From assembly GCA_024698075.1 (NCBI GenBank), contig JAILRP010000012.1, positions 1-60,701 on the forward strand: a stretch of 60,701 bases of DNA, given 5' to 3'. A program made the translations under genes and the position numbers. Source of the DNA: Lachnospiraceae bacterium (GTDB lineage: Bacteria > Bacillota > Clostridia > Lachnospirales > Lachnospiraceae). Every line of letters begins with the position of its first letter. Position 1 is the stretch's first letter. Shown here piece after piece: positions 37,112 to 45,869 of this stretch. The notes below the pieces were generated by a model. It made no database searches and had not been told where the DNA came from. It worked only from the letters and a program-made list of their open reading frames with translations.

Positions 37112-39238
37112 TCAGTCAACACCCCTCTTAAGATGCCCTCTCGTGTATTTCACGGAAAATGTCACCGGCGCAAAACCGGTCTCATCTCTATTGCTGATAT
37201 AGCGTCTGAGTATCTCCCCGGTATCCCGCATTCCCTCATCGGTAAAGCAGAATCTTACGGATGAAGGTTTGATCTTCCCGATAAGCTTCTTCTCATCAGC
37301 AATGCTTATCGGTACGCTGTTGTAAATGACATTGGTACATTCACTGCATATGCAGCGGACGAACAGCTTCTCATTTTTCCTGTCAGTCATATAGAGGCTG
37401 TGCCCTTTTGGCGACCTTTGGCATCCTCTTTCGGTATTATATACGCATGATGCGCTTACCATCATCGGAAGCCGTCCGTAAATGATAAGTTCTTCACCGG
37501 TAATGCCTCTTACGGCAAGCTCGTGTTCATTGAGCTCTGCAGGGACCGTTGTCACAATCCCGCTTCTGTGAAGCAGGTCATATGCGGCACGGTTATAGGC
37601 ATACATGTGAATGTCCCCGATGATCTTATGATCATCACGGTACTTCTCAAGAAGCTTAACGGACTCATAGTTTGAAACATAAAAGCCTTCAATGTCATAT
37701 GTCCTGAGAAGTTTTTCTACCGACTCACAAACCGCTCCTTCTGAATTGGCATATCCGTCATCCCTGATGACATACGGAAGCGAAACATAGAGACTGCAGT
37801 TTATGTCCGGATGTATATGCTCCATAAGGGCAAGAGGCACAGCCACCGAATCGACATTGCAGCCGACAGCGGCCTGAAGCTGGTCAACGGTAAGGACAGA
37901 AGCAACAACCTTCGGAGGCCTGGCATCATCATTGCAGGTGAAAGATACAGGGCTTTGCGCCGTATGCTCTTCCCATGACGGCTCTTTGCGTCTGTGGGAT
38001 CTTAGGATCTCATCCCTGAAAGAGTCTATCCCGCTCCGCCTGATATGGTTCAGCTGCCCGTTTGTAAGAAACAGGTCAGGTCCCACATCGGCCTTTATAT
38101 CATCCGGCTCAAAAAGTGTTCCGCCTGTCTTTGAGAGCTGCTTTACCACATCTGCCTCGGAAAGCGGCCTGTTAAGTGAACGTTCCGGTATTACATCGGT
38201 TTGCACGGATACCGAAAATCCGTCATTATATACATTAATGCATGCAGGCTCATCGGCTTTTATGGTACATTCGATGCATACGGGACAGGCAGGCAGGCTG
38301 CCGGACCTTATGTTTTTTTCATCAGCACCGCCGGAAACATACGAAGGACTTGCGCTGATCATCCCCGTACCGTTGTGCCTGAAATAATAACCGTCGCATC
38401 CGCCATCCCTCGTATACTGCCCCACAAGCTTCTTCAGGTCATCTTCTTCGATATCGCATCTTCCATGAAGCAGATAGAGGTCGATGTATTTTCTGTATAC
38501 GGAAGTCACGGTATATACATAATCACTGCTCTTCATCCGTCCTTCAATCTTAAAGGAATCGATCCCGGCATCTATGAGCTTCGGAAGATCAGAGAGCATG
38601 CACATATCCTTGAGGCTCATGGGATAGGCGAGATCATACGGCAGCCTGCAGGGCTGCGCACACCTTCCGCGGTTGCCGCTCCTGCCTCCTATAAAAGAAG
38701 ACATCAGGCATTTACCCGAATAACAGTAGCACATGCTTCCATGAATGAAGCATTCAAGTTCAAGACCTGTCTGCTCCTTCATGTTCTTTATCTCATCAAG
38801 GGAGAGCTCCCTTGCCGGCACTATACGGCTGACCCCGAGCCTTTTAAGGAAAAGGGCTCCCTGCGTTCCGGTGACTGCCGCCTGTGTGCTGACATGAACC
38901 GGAAGGAGCGGAAACATCTGCCTGATCAGCTCCATGGCCCCTATATCCTGTACTATCACTCCGTCCAGTCCGTTCATATACGGTCCACGAAGCAGTGCGA
39001 AAAGCTCATAGGTCTCATCATCTTTGAGCAGCGTATTTACCGTAAGGTAAATCTTTCTGCCAAGAATGTGGGCAGTATCGAGAGCATCTCTGAGTTCTTC
39101 CTGCGACAGATTGCCCGCATATGCCCTCGCTCCGAAACGGTCAAGGCCCAGATATACCGCATCAGCCCCGGCAGCCAATGCCGCCTTAAAACACTCAAAA
39201 TCCCCGGCGGGAGCCAACAGTTCAACTTTCTTCATCAT
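37112..39238 (-). CDS. Peptidase family U32 protein with C-terminal extension (RlhA/YdcP-like)
   Basis: A 708-aa U32 protein. The catalytic-like domain has LLAPAGDFECFKAALAAGADAVY, VHVSTQAAVT and the four-Cys cluster CYCYSGKC...CAQPC, thought to bind an iron-sulfur cluster in this family. U32 proteins such as RlhA, TrhP and UbiU/V hydroxylate RNA or quinones, rather than acting as proteases. The extension (~350-700, with DUF3656-like character) has further Cys, including CICSEC. I start it at 39238 (MMKKVELLAPAG); the longer frame runs through the zapA terminator. It starts an operon with the SEDS and PBP genes. Confidence 0.87.
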   Translation of the reverse strand: MMKKVELLAPAGDFECFKAALAAGADAVYLGLDRFGARAYAGNLSQEELRDALDTAHILGRKIYLTVNTLLKDDETYELFALLRGPYMNGLDGVIVQDIGAMELIRQMFPLLPVHVSTQAAVTGTQGALFLKRLGVSRIVPARELSLDEIKNMKEQTGLELECFIHGSMCYCYSGKCLMSSFIGGRSGNRGRCAQPCRLPYDLAYPMSLKDMCMLSDLPKLIDAGIDSFKIEGRMKSSDYVYTVTSVYRKYIDLYLLHGRCDIEEDDLKKLVGQYTRDGGCDGYYFRHNGTGMISASPSYVSGGADEKNIRSGSLPACPVCIECTIKADEPACINVYNDGFSVSVQTDVIPERSLNRPLSEADVVKQLSKTGGTLFEPDDIKADVGPDLFLTNGQLNHIRRSGIDSFRDEILRSHRRKEPSWEEHTAQSPVSFTCNDDARPPKVVASVLTVDQLQAAVGCNVDSVAVPLALMEHIHPDINCSLYVSLPYVIRDDGYANSEGAVCESVEKLLRTYDIEGFYVSNYESVKLLEKYRDDHKIIGDIHMYAYNRAAYDLLHRSGIVTTVPAELNEHELAVRGITGEELIIYGRLPMMVSASCVYNTERGCQRSPKGHSLYMTDRKNEKLFVRCICSECTNVIYNSVPISIADEKKLIGKIKPSSVRFCFTDEGMRDTGEILRRYISNRDETGFAPVTFSVKYTRGHLKRGVD

Positions 39239-39262
39239 CCACCCGACATTGATCCTATCCGC

Positions 39263-39291
39263 AAAAAAAGATGTCCGAAGACATCCTTTTT
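39263..39291 (-). terminator. Intrinsic terminator after zapA
   Basis: Minus-strand stem GATGTC with UUCG tetraloop and GACATC (39270-39285), followed by a run of seven T. The flanking A-tract extends the stem. It lies just after the zapA stop and before the U32 gene, separating two transcription units. Confidence 0.88.
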
Positions 39292-39293
39292 GA

Positions 39294-39641
39294 TCATTTA
39301 CCCTGAATATTCCTGATCTGCTTTTCCCTGCTCTCAAGCTTGATCTGTGCAGCTATGAGCTCATGCTTCAAGTCGTACAGTTCTCTGTCCTTTGCCTCAA
39401 GCTCGCCCTCAAGATCCTCGATCTGCTTTTTGGTCTTGAAATAATCATCTGCGATATTGAGGAGAAGCAGGACATTCTGCATATCAGAAGGCTGTCTCCT
39501 GAAAGAATCCACATTGTTATATTCCGCTATCTTATTGTTAATATATGAACTGACCTTCTGTAAGTACTCTTCACTTTCATTGCCGCTCAGCGTTATGACT
39601 TTGCCGCCGATCACGACTTCGATATCATTGTTACCGATCAT
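39294..39641 (-). CDS. zapA: Cell division protein ZapA
   Basis: Stabilises FtsZ bundles at the division site. A 115-aa protein with an N-terminal ZapA globular domain (IEVVIGGKVITLSG, EEYLQKVSSYINNKI) and a C-terminal coiled coil (65-115, rich in Glu/Lys/Leu). I use the ATG at 39641 since AGGAGG lies 6 bases upstream. The longer frame starts within ruvB. It is the last gene of the ruvA-ruvB-zapA run. Confidence 0.92.
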   Translation of the reverse strand: MIGNNDIEVVIGGKVITLSGNESEEYLQKVSSYINNKIAEYNNVDSFRRQPSDMQNVLLLLNIADDYFKTKKQIEDLEGELEAKDRELYDLKHELIAAQIKLESREKQIRNIQGK

Positions 39642-39705
39642 TTCATCCTCCTGAAAAGACATATCTTCATTGATTATAATCAAATAAAGCAGATAAGACA
39701 ACCAC

Positions 39706-40716
39706 TTATTTGGAAGTATCCTCATCTGCGGCCTCAAGGCCGAAATGTCTCATGCAGGCAGGAGTTATGACACGTCCCTGCGGGGTCCTGTTGATAAATC
39801 CGTTCTGTATGAGGTAAGGTTCGATAACATCTGATATTGTTCCGGCATCCTCACCTATCGCGGCTGAAAGTGTATCAAGTCCCACGGGGCCTCCGGAAAA
39901 CTTGTGGATCATGGTAAGGAGCAGGTTCCTGTCGGAGGCGTCTAGGCCCATGGGGTCCACACCCATCAGGTCAAGAGCCTCATTTGCGATGCTCTCCGTT
40001 ATCACCCCATCATACCTGACCTGGGCAAAATCCCTCACGCGCTTAAGCAGCCTGTTCGCAAGCCTCGGCGTGCCACGGCTCCTCCGGGCAAGCTCATAAG
40101 CACCGTCATTTCCTATCTCAACATCAAGCAACTTTGAGGAGTGGAGTATTATCGTGGCAAGATCGTGTACAGAATAAAATTCAAGCCTATGTATCACACC
40201 GAACCTGTCACGAAGAGGCGCCGTCAGAAGTCCTGCACGTGTTGTCGCGCCAACGAGGGTGAACTTCGGCAGGTCAAGCCTTATTGAACGGGCGGTCGGG
40301 CCCTTCCCGACCATTATGTCTATGGCATAATCTTCCATGGCGGGATACAGTACTTCTTCAACCTGCCGGTTGAGCCTGTGTATCTCGTCTATGAACAGCA
40401 CATCACCCTCGGACAGACCGTTTAATATCGCGGCCATCTCACCCGGCTTCTCAATCGCGGGCCCGCTCGTTGTCCTGACGTGTACGCCCATCTCATTGGC
40501 TATGATGCATGCGAGTGTCGTCTTTCCAAGCCCGGGAGGTCCGTAGAGCAGCACATGGTCAAGGGGGTCTCCCCTCCTTATGGCGGCTTCTATGAATATC
40601 TTAAGATTTTCCTTTATCTTAGGCTGCCCTATATATTCATCAAGTTTTTGGGGCCGAAGGCTCCCTTCTATCCTGACATCTTCCTCGGTAAGTCCGGTTT
40701 CTATCGTTCTCTTCAT
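39706..40716 (-). CDS. ruvB: Holliday junction branch migration helicase RuvB
   Basis: AAA+ motor of the RuvAB complex. At 336 aa it has standard length. Walker A is [11 protein letters not shown], Walker B is [11 protein letters not shown], sensor 1 is VGATTRAG, and the C-terminal winged helix has [10 protein letters not shown]. Lies 8 bases after ruvA. With recU and recG in the same window, this gives a nearly complete Holliday-junction set. Confidence 0.98.
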   Translation of the reverse strand: MKRTIETGLTEEDVRIEGSLRPQKLDEYIGQPKIKENLKIFIEAAIRRGDPLDHVLLYGPPGLGKTTLACIIANEMGVHVRTTSGPAIEKPGEMAAILNGLSEGDVLFIDEIHRLNRQVEEVLYPAMEDYAIDIMVGKGPTARSIRLDLPKFTLVGATTRAGLLTAPLRDRFGVIHRLEFYSVHDLATIILHSSKLLDVEIGNDGAYELARRSRGTPRLANRLLKRVRDFAQVRYDGVITESIANEALDLMGVDPMGLDASDRNLLLTMIHKFSGGPVGLDTLSAAIGEDAGTISDVIEPYLIQNGFINRTPQGRVITPACMRHFGLEAADEDTSK

Positions 40717-40724
40717 ATTATCAC

Positions 40725-41330
40725 CTAAAACTTTGACATGACCGCAAGCGCTTCTTTAAGGACACTTTCAACATCGCCGTCGGATGAAACGCTCCTGACA
40801 GCCTTATAGCTCTCTGTCTGTGAATATCCGAGTGCGACAAGTGCCTCGGCCGCCTCTTCAAGGACGGCATTCATAGTCCGCCGTCCGCTCTCGTCAGCCG
40901 GTGACGCCATCCGCTCAAATACGGTCTCCGTTTCAACCTTATCCCGTAGGTCTATTATGAGCCTCTGTGCGGTCTTGGCACCTATCCCCGGTGCTTTTCC
41001 GATCTGTTTGGCATCTCCGGACAGTATCGCAAACCTCAGCTCATCAACCGTCATGACCGACAGAAGCGCAAGAGCCCCTTTGGGACCTATCCCGTTGACG
41101 CTTATCAGTTTTTTGTAAAATTCGAGGTCATCCCTTGTTAGAAACCCGTAAAGCGTCATAGCATCTTCACGGACCTGAAGATATGTATATATCTTAACGT
41201 TTGAGCCTATGCAGTCGATAAGTTCAAGCGAACTTGCGGGCATGAAAACATTATAGCCTATGCCGCTGACCTCGAGAACGATCCTGTCCTCATAAATCCC
41301 GGCCACTTCCCCTTTAAGATAACCGATCAT
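40725..41330 (-). CDS. ruvA: Holliday junction DNA helicase subunit RuvA
   Basis: Tetrameric junction-binding subunit of RuvAB. The 201-aa protein has the N-terminal OB fold ([12 protein letters not shown]), two helix-hairpin-helix motifs ([17 protein letters not shown] and [17 protein letters not shown]) and a C-terminal RuvB-binding domain (EALVALGYS). The ATG overlaps the stop of the Gx-transporter gene by 4 bases. Confidence 0.98.
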   Translation of the reverse strand: MIGYLKGEVAGIYEDRIVLEVSGIGYNVFMPASSLELIDCIGSNVKIYTYLQVREDAMTLYGFLTRDDLEFYKKLISVNGIGPKGALALLSVMTVDELRFAILSGDAKQIGKAPGIGAKTAQRLIIDLRDKVETETVFERMASPADESGRRTMNAVLEEAAEALVALGYSQTESYKAVRSVSSDGDVESVLKEALAVMSKF

Positions 41331-41851
41331 GTGTTCCCCTCACTTTCATTATTGTAAATAAACACGGCAAGCTTCCTGATGATGATGTCGGAAACCGCTC
41401 CGATGACAAGCCCTGCAGCAGTTCCAGCGATAACCAGCGCCGGAAGGTAGTAAAACACATATACGCTTCCGATGAGAAAATATGCCGCACAGGTCTGGCC
41501 TATGTTATGGACTGCAGCTCCCGCGGCACTCACCCCGTAGACCGAAAATCCGTGCTTTGACAGCAATACCATGACGGAATATGCGGCAATGGCACCCGTA
41601 AGGCTGTATATGTAACTTACCGGGCTTCCGAAAAGGAGTGCCGAAGCAGTAATACGTATGAACAATACTGCGGCCGAATATACAGGTCCCAGGATATACA
41701 GGCTCAGTACAGTAACGATATTGGCAAATCCTATGCGGAATCCGGGAACCCTTATCGGTATGATGATAAAAGACTCAAGATATCCGAGTATTATCCCTGC
41801 CGCCGAAAGCAGGGCCGATACAGTTATATATTTACTCCGTGACAGCATCAT
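41327..41851 (-). CDS. Gx-transporter / HepI-like (heptaprenyl diphosphate synthase component I family) membrane protein
   Basis: A polytopic membrane protein of 174 aa with five or six hydrophobic segments. It belongs to the Hpre_diP_synt_I/Gx family: the GYLESFIIIP and PGFRIGFANIVTVLSLYILG stretch is typical. Substrate and true role are uncertain; relatives next to NusG-II proteins, FMN transferases or RNF have been suggested as small-molecule transporters. I start it at the ATG at 41851, with CAGAGG about 12 bases upstream; starts at 41848 and 41863 are possible. It overlaps the NusG-II gene by 20 bases. Confidence 0.82.
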   Translation of the reverse strand: MMLSRSKYITVSALLSAAGIILGYLESFIIIPIRVPGFRIGFANIVTVLSLYILGPVYSAAVLFIRITASALLFGSPVSYIYSLTGAIAAYSVMVLLSKHGFSVYGVSAAGAAVHNIGQTCAAYFLIGSVYVFYYLPALVIAGTAAGLVIGAVSDIIIRKLAVFIYNNESEGNT

Positions 41852-42188
41852 ATTCAGTATCATCCTCTGACCGGATAACAACAAGAACCTTTGCGGGGGC
41901 ACAGCATATTGTCTCTCCGTTTTTGCTGATCCGTCCGGCCATGCACTGCCTGCCCGGACAGGTGGCATAGTTCATATAAGCATATCCGTTTTCGATCCTG
42001 ATGCGATTTATTATTCCATCCCTGCTTACAAGTTCGATATCCTGCGGCTCGGATAGATCATATGTGCCATAAAGCTTCCCATCGGCATATACATATGCTC
42101 TTCCGCTTCCGGAATTAAGCGCCGGGATCATGCCAAGAAGAGATACTGTCAGCATTATTAAGATCAGCAGAAGATCCCTTTTTTTCAT
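41832..42188 (-). CDS. NusG domain II (DUF1312) membrane-anchored protein
   Basis: A 118-aa protein with an N-terminal signal anchor (residues 5-22) and an extracytoplasmic NusG-II-like beta domain. The CPGRQCMAG...ETICCAP segment with paired Cys is typical of this family. Function is unknown; it is often next to Gx-type membrane proteins, as here, in Clostridia. The ATG has no ribosome-binding site, and the promoter at 42195-42223 places the predicted start of transcription on the A of the ATG, so the mRNA may be leaderless. Confidence 0.85.
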   Translation of the reverse strand: MKKRDLLLILIMLTVSLLGMIPALNSGSGRAYVYADGKLYGTYDLSEPQDIELVSRDGIINRIRIENGYAYMNYATCPGRQCMAGRISKNGETICCAPAKVLVVIRSEDDTEYDAVTE

Positions 42189-42194
42189 ATGATC

Positions 42195-42223
42195 ATATTA
42201 CTACGCGAACATATGTTTGTAAA
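42195..42223 (-). promoter_or_regulatory. Putative promoter of the NusG-II/Gx/ruvAB/zapA operon
   Basis: Minus-strand -35 TTTACA (42218-42223), 17-base spacer, -10 TAATAT (42195-42200). Seven bases downstream is 42188, the first base of the NusG-II start codon. No Shine-Dalgarno sequence is present. An alternative -10 (TATAAA) lies further upstream near 42231. Confidence 0.55.
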
Positions 42224-42281
42224 CAGGTTTTTATATCCCGTCATACATGGATTTTTTTATGAATGTTGATTTTATAAGTGT

Positions 42282-42310
42282 TTGTTGTATATGTAAAATG
42301 ATGATATAAT
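42282..42310 (+). promoter_or_regulatory. Promoter of the diguanylate cyclase gene
   Basis: Plus-strand -35 TTGTTG (42282-42287), 17-base spacer, -10 TATAAT (42305-42310). The predicted start is near 42317, giving a very short leader with GGAG at 42323-42326. Confidence 0.72.
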
Positions 42311-42333
42311 GTCTACGAATTCGGAGTTGGGAT

Positions 42334-43428
42334 ATGCTGCAGAAATATATCTACGGCCATCAGGGCGATTCTCAGACTAATTATGACGCAATGCGCTATT
42401 CCGCGATCCTTTCCGGGACCGCCGTCATTCATTTTGTCTTTATGGTCGTGTTTTATATAATGGGGATATATCCCTTAGCCATTTACAATACAGCGATCGT
42501 AATACTATATTTCTCCATTTCCAAAGTCGTTTCCAATATAAAGCTTTATACGGGATTGTATCTGACCGTCGTTTCTGAGGTCATCATTCATTCCTGTCTT
42601 GCAACGCTCTTCGTCGGCTGGAGCTACGGATTCATGTTCTATCTTGCAAGCCTTATACCGATATCATTCTATCTTGCTTTCTCGATAACATCATTTAAGA
42701 GAAAGCTTGTTTATCCTTTTGCGACCGCCGGTGCGGTTTTCTTTGCTTACATGGTCATGCGTGCCCTGACATATGCTATAGGGCCGATAGCCGGCAATAC
42801 CCCTAAGGGATATGAGGGGTTCTTCTGCTATGCAAACATTGTCATCGGACTTTCCCTGACATTCCTTTTTTCCGCTCTTTTTGCCGTCGAGGTAAACTCC
42901 ATGCAGCTTCGGATGGAAACTGAACATGAAAGGCTTGAGGATGAAGCAAGCTACGATCCCCTGACACATTTTCTTAACAGGCGAAGCATGGATGAGCGTT
43001 TAAACCACACGCACAGAAATGCCATCATAAATGATGTTCCCTATAGCCTTATCATGGGAGATATCGATCATTTCAAGGACTTTAACGATACCTACGGACA
43101 TGACTGCGGTGACTTTGTCCTGCAGAACATAAGCAAGCTGATCACCGCACAGATAAGAGCAAAGGACAGCGCATGCAGATGGGGAGGGGAAGAATTCCTT
43201 ATACTCATAAACGACGGTCCGGAAACCGCAATTGAGGTTGCGAACAGGATAAGGGCCTCTATCGAGGAATTTGAATTCAACTATGAAGGCAAAGCACTTC
43301 ATGTGACCATTACACTCGGTGTGTCCGGCTATTACTCTTCCGCCAAGGTCAAGACACTCATTGAGATCGCCGACAAGCGTCTTTATAAAGGAAAAGCGAA
43401 CGGCAGGAACCAGATCGTGTATTCATGA
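42334..43428 (+). CDS. Membrane-bound diguanylate cyclase (GGDEF)
   Basis: Makes c-di-GMP from GTP. The 364-aa protein has an N-terminal domain of about six membrane segments (27-188), probably a sensor, a short linker helix, then a GGDEF domain (205-364). The active-site motif is GGEEF (284-288), and an inhibitory I-site RAKD lies at 275-278, five residues upstream, so product inhibition is likely. It is a single gene, divergent from the NusG-II operon. No partner ligand is suggested by context. Confidence 0.94.
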   Translation: MLQKYIYGHQGDSQTNYDAMRYSAILSGTAVIHFVFMVVFYIMGIYPLAIYNTAIVILYFSISKVVSNIKLYTGLYLTVVSEVIIHSCLATLFVGWSYGFMFYLASLIPISFYLAFSITSFKRKLVYPFATAGAVFFAYMVMRALTYAIGPIAGNTPKGYEGFFCYANIVIGLSLTFLFSALFAVEVNSMQLRMETEHERLEDEASYDPLTHFLNRRSMDERLNHTHRNAIINDVPYSLIMGDIDHFKDFNDTYGHDCGDFVLQNISKLITAQIRAKDSACRWGGEEFLILINDGPETAIEVANRIRASIEEFEFNYEGKALHVTITLGVSGYYSSAKVKTLIEIADKRLYKGKANGRNQIVYS

Positions 43429-43460
43429 CTTTATAATGACATGTTTTATTTCGGTTCATC

Positions 43461-43487
43461 AGTCCGGCATATGCCGGACTTTTATTT
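43461..43487 (+). terminator. Intrinsic terminator of the diguanylate cyclase gene
   Basis: Stem AGTCCGGC (43461-43468), 4-base loop, GCCGGACT (43473-43480), followed by TTTATTT. It lies 33 bases after the stop. Confidence 0.9.
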
Positions 43488-43514
43488 ACCCTCTCTAAGC
43501 CGCAGATAATATCG

Positions 43515-43547
43515 GGAAAAAAGAAAAGGCGCAGTACAGCGCCTTTT
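43515..43547 (-). terminator. Intrinsic terminator of the EF-G-like gene
   Basis: Minus-strand stem AAAAGGCGC with GCGCCTTTT (43524-43532 and 43539-43547), 6-base loop, then CTTTTTTCCC. It starts 31 bases after the stop and faces the plus-strand terminator of the diguanylate cyclase gene. Confidence 0.9.
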
Positions 43548-43577
43548 CCATATAGTCCCAAATAATATCCGATCGGT

Positions 43578-45671
43578 TTATTCTGCGGTCTCGTCGGTGA
43601 GCTGGCTTGCCCTTGCGGCAACTTCCTTCTCCTGTACATCTGCGGGACACTGCTCGTAACGTACGAATTCGTACTCATATACGCCGCGTCCGCCCGTCAT
43701 GGAACGGAGAACGGTACAATAGCCGTAGAGTCCCGTCATAGGTATCTCGGCCTCGACGACCTGTTTTCCTCCGCCGATGGGGTTCATTCCGAGAACCCTC
43801 CCGCGCCTCTTGTTAAGGTCTCCCATTACATCACCAGTATACTGATCGGGAACTGTGACCTTAAGGGAAGCAATAGGCTCAAGAAGAACGGGGCCGGCAT
43901 CCATGAAGCCCTTCTTGAATGCCATTATCGTTGCCATCTTGAACGCCTGCTCCGATGAGTCTACCGGATGGTATGAACCGTCATAAAGGACTGCCTTTAC
44001 ACCGACAACAGGATATGCAGCCATAGGTCCCTTCTGAACAGATTCCGCAAGGCCCTTTTCAACGGCCGGGAAGTAGTTCTTCGGAACAGCGCCGCCGACA
44101 ACGACCTGTTCGAATTCAAACGGCTTGTCCATTTCTCCGAGAGGCTCGAACCTCATCTTAACGTGACCGTACTGTCCATGTCCGCCCGACTGCTTCTTGT
44201 ACTTGCCTTCAACGTCGGAGTTCTTCCTTATGGTCTCACGGTAAGCTACCTTGGGCTCTTCAAGCTCTATCTCAACCTTGTAAACATTTGCGAGACGGCT
44301 GGCTACTATCTCTATGGCCTGGTCACCGAGAGCATATATAAGGCTCTGTCTGTTCTCGGCATCATTGACGTTCTTGACAGTCTGGTCTTCTTCCATGATC
44401 TTTGAAAGTGCGGAAGATACCTTATCGATATCGCCCTTGTTCTTTGCCTTGTATCTCATGCATGTATAAGGCTTGCTGATCTCGGTCTTCGGATACTGTA
44501 TGGGCGTAGCCTTGGTCGAGAGCGTATCACCCGTCTTAACGCTGGTGAGCTTTGCAAGGGCACCGATATCACCCGCCTGAAGCTCGGGAACCTCGATAGG
44601 CTTGTTGCCGCGCAGGACATAGAGCTTTCCTATCCTCTCTTCGGAACTCTTGTCTGCATTGTAAAGCGTGTCATCGGTCTTAAGAACGCCCGAGCAGACC
44701 TTGATGAGCGAATACTTTCCGATGAAAGGATCGACGATGGTCTTCCATACGTATGCGCTCTTGGGTTTGGAGAAATCATAATTAGCCTCGAATATCTCAC
44801 CTGTCTTCTGGTTGATACCGTTAAGTGCCCTCTGGTCAGGGCTCTTGAAATACTTGATGATATCATCCATAAGGGTGAAGACGCCGCGGCACTGAAGGCC
44901 CGAACCCATCGTTACGGGAACGATCGTTCCGTCATTTATGTTTGCATACAGTGCGGAACGTATCTCGGAGTCGGAGAACGTCTCTCCGGCAAAATATCTC
45001 TCCATGAAATCCTCACTCGTCTCGGCAACCGCCTCCATGAGGGATTCCTTGTAATGTTCAAGATCATCGGCACATGCATCGGGAACGGGACATTCGTCTG
45101 CCTTGCCTGCCTCCGTCCATTTGAAGCCTTTCTCGCTTACGACGTTCACATAGCCGACAAGCTTTTCGTTCTCACGTATGGGAAGATGGAACGGAGCGAT
45201 CTTCTTGCCGTACATGTTTTCAAGGTCTTCAACTATCTTTCTATAGTTTGCATTGTCAACATCCATATCGGTAACGAAGAAAATCCTCGGGATCTTATAC
45301 TTCTCGCATATCTCCCATGCCTTTTCCGTTCCGACTTCAACGCCGGCCTTGCCGGATACAACGATGACAGCTCCCGCAGCAGCTCCTATTGCCTCTTCAA
45401 CCTCGCCGACAAAATCGAAATATCCGGGTGTATCGAGAACATTTATCTTGCAGTCATCCCACTCGATGGGAATAACACTCGTTCCTATCGAAAAATGACG
45501 CTTCTGCTCTTCCTTGTCATAATCGCTTATCGTATTGCCGTCATCCGTCTTGCCCATCCTCGTGGTAATTCCGGACAGGAATGCCATGGCCTCCGTCAGG
45601 GTAGTCTTGCCGCATCCGCCATGTCCCATTATAACGACATTTCGTATCTTGCTGCTGGGGTATACCTTCAT
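43578..45671 (-). CDS. EF-G paralogue (FusA2-like translational GTPase)
   Basis: A 697-aa GTPase of the EF-G-like (FusA2) group, not the primary EF-G. It has the P-loop GHGGCGKTT (16-24), DTPG (80-83), domain II, and domain IV/V with SGGHGQYGHV. The G4 motif that reads guanine is TDMD (134-137) instead of NKxD, so nucleotide binding may be weaker or altered. Related EF-G-like proteins are linked to ribosome rescue or recycling, but the role of this subgroup is not settled. I start it at the ATG at 45671, with GGAGG about 10 bases upstream. It is a single-gene unit between its own promoter and terminator. Confidence 0.9.
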   Translation of the reverse strand: MKVYPSSKIRNVVIMGHGGCGKTTLTEAMAFLSGITTRMGKTDDGNTISDYDKEEQKRHFSIGTSVIPIEWDDCKINVLDTPGYFDFVGEVEEAIGAAAGAVIVVSGKAGVEVGTEKAWEICEKYKIPRIFFVTDMDVDNANYRKIVEDLENMYGKKIAPFHLPIRENEKLVGYVNVVSEKGFKWTEAGKADECPVPDACADDLEHYKESLMEAVAETSEDFMERYFAGETFSDSEIRSALYANINDGTIVPVTMGSGLQCRGVFTLMDDIIKYFKSPDQRALNGINQKTGEIFEANYDFSKPKSAYVWKTIVDPFIGKYSLIKVCSGVLKTDDTLYNADKSSEERIGKLYVLRGNKPIEVPELQAGDIGALAKLTSVKTGDTLSTKATPIQYPKTEISKPYTCMRYKAKNKGDIDKVSSALSKIMEEDQTVKNVNDAENRQSLIYALGDQAIEIVASRLANVYKVEIELEEPKVAYRETIRKNSDVEGKYKKQSGGHGQYGHVKMRFEPLGEMDKPFEFEQVVVGGAVPKNYFPAVEKGLAESVQKGPMAAYPVVGVKAVLYDGSYHPVDSSEQAFKMATIMAFKKGFMDAGPVLLEPIASLKVTVPDQYTGDVMGDLNKRRGRVLGMNPIGGGKQVVEAEIPMTGLYGYCTVLRSMTGGRGVYEYEFVRYEQCPADVQEKEVAARASQLTDETAE

Positions 45672-45703
45672 ATCGTAACTTCCTCCAAAATGATTGATTA
45701 TTT

Positions 45704-45717
45704 GGTGCGGGCGCACC
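45704..45717 (-). other. Small GC hairpin in the EF-G-like mRNA leader
   Basis: GGTGCG (45704-45709) and CGCACC (45712-45717) pair around two G. It begins within two or three bases of the predicted transcription start, so it would cap the mRNA 5' end, perhaps stabilising it. The effect is inference. Confidence 0.5.
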
Positions 45718-45725
45718 ATATTCAC

Positions 45726-45754
45726 ATTATAAAAAAATACGGATTTGTTTGCAA
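45726..45754 (-). promoter_or_regulatory. Sigma-A promoter of the EF-G-like gene, embedded in a terminator hairpin
   Basis: Minus-strand -35 TTGCAA (45749-45754), 17-base spacer, -10 TATAAT (45726-45731). The spacer is the 3' arm of the hairpin at 45737-45788 plus its T-run. The predicted start is near 45719. Confidence 0.78.
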
Positions 45755-45788
45755 GCAGATTATGCATTATATACAAACAAATCCGTAT
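45737..45788 (-). terminator. Terminator-like inverted repeat after gpmI
   Basis: Perfect 15-bp arms (45737-45751 and 45774-45788) with a 22-base loop, followed on the minus strand by seven T. It lies 81 bases after the gpmI stop. The 3' arm overlaps the promoter of the next gene. The long loop is unusual for an intrinsic terminator; an operator role is possible. Confidence 0.7.
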
Positions 45789-45869
45789 GATCGTTATGAT
45801 ATTGATAAATAATGTCCATCAGATGCCGGACGGTACATGCCGTTCTTTGTCTTTTCTGACGGGATCGGC

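Noticed and set aside
38201-39316. 371-residue plus-strand open frame opposite the U32 gene
   Set aside because: Antisense to the conserved U32 domain, no ribosome-binding site or family match.
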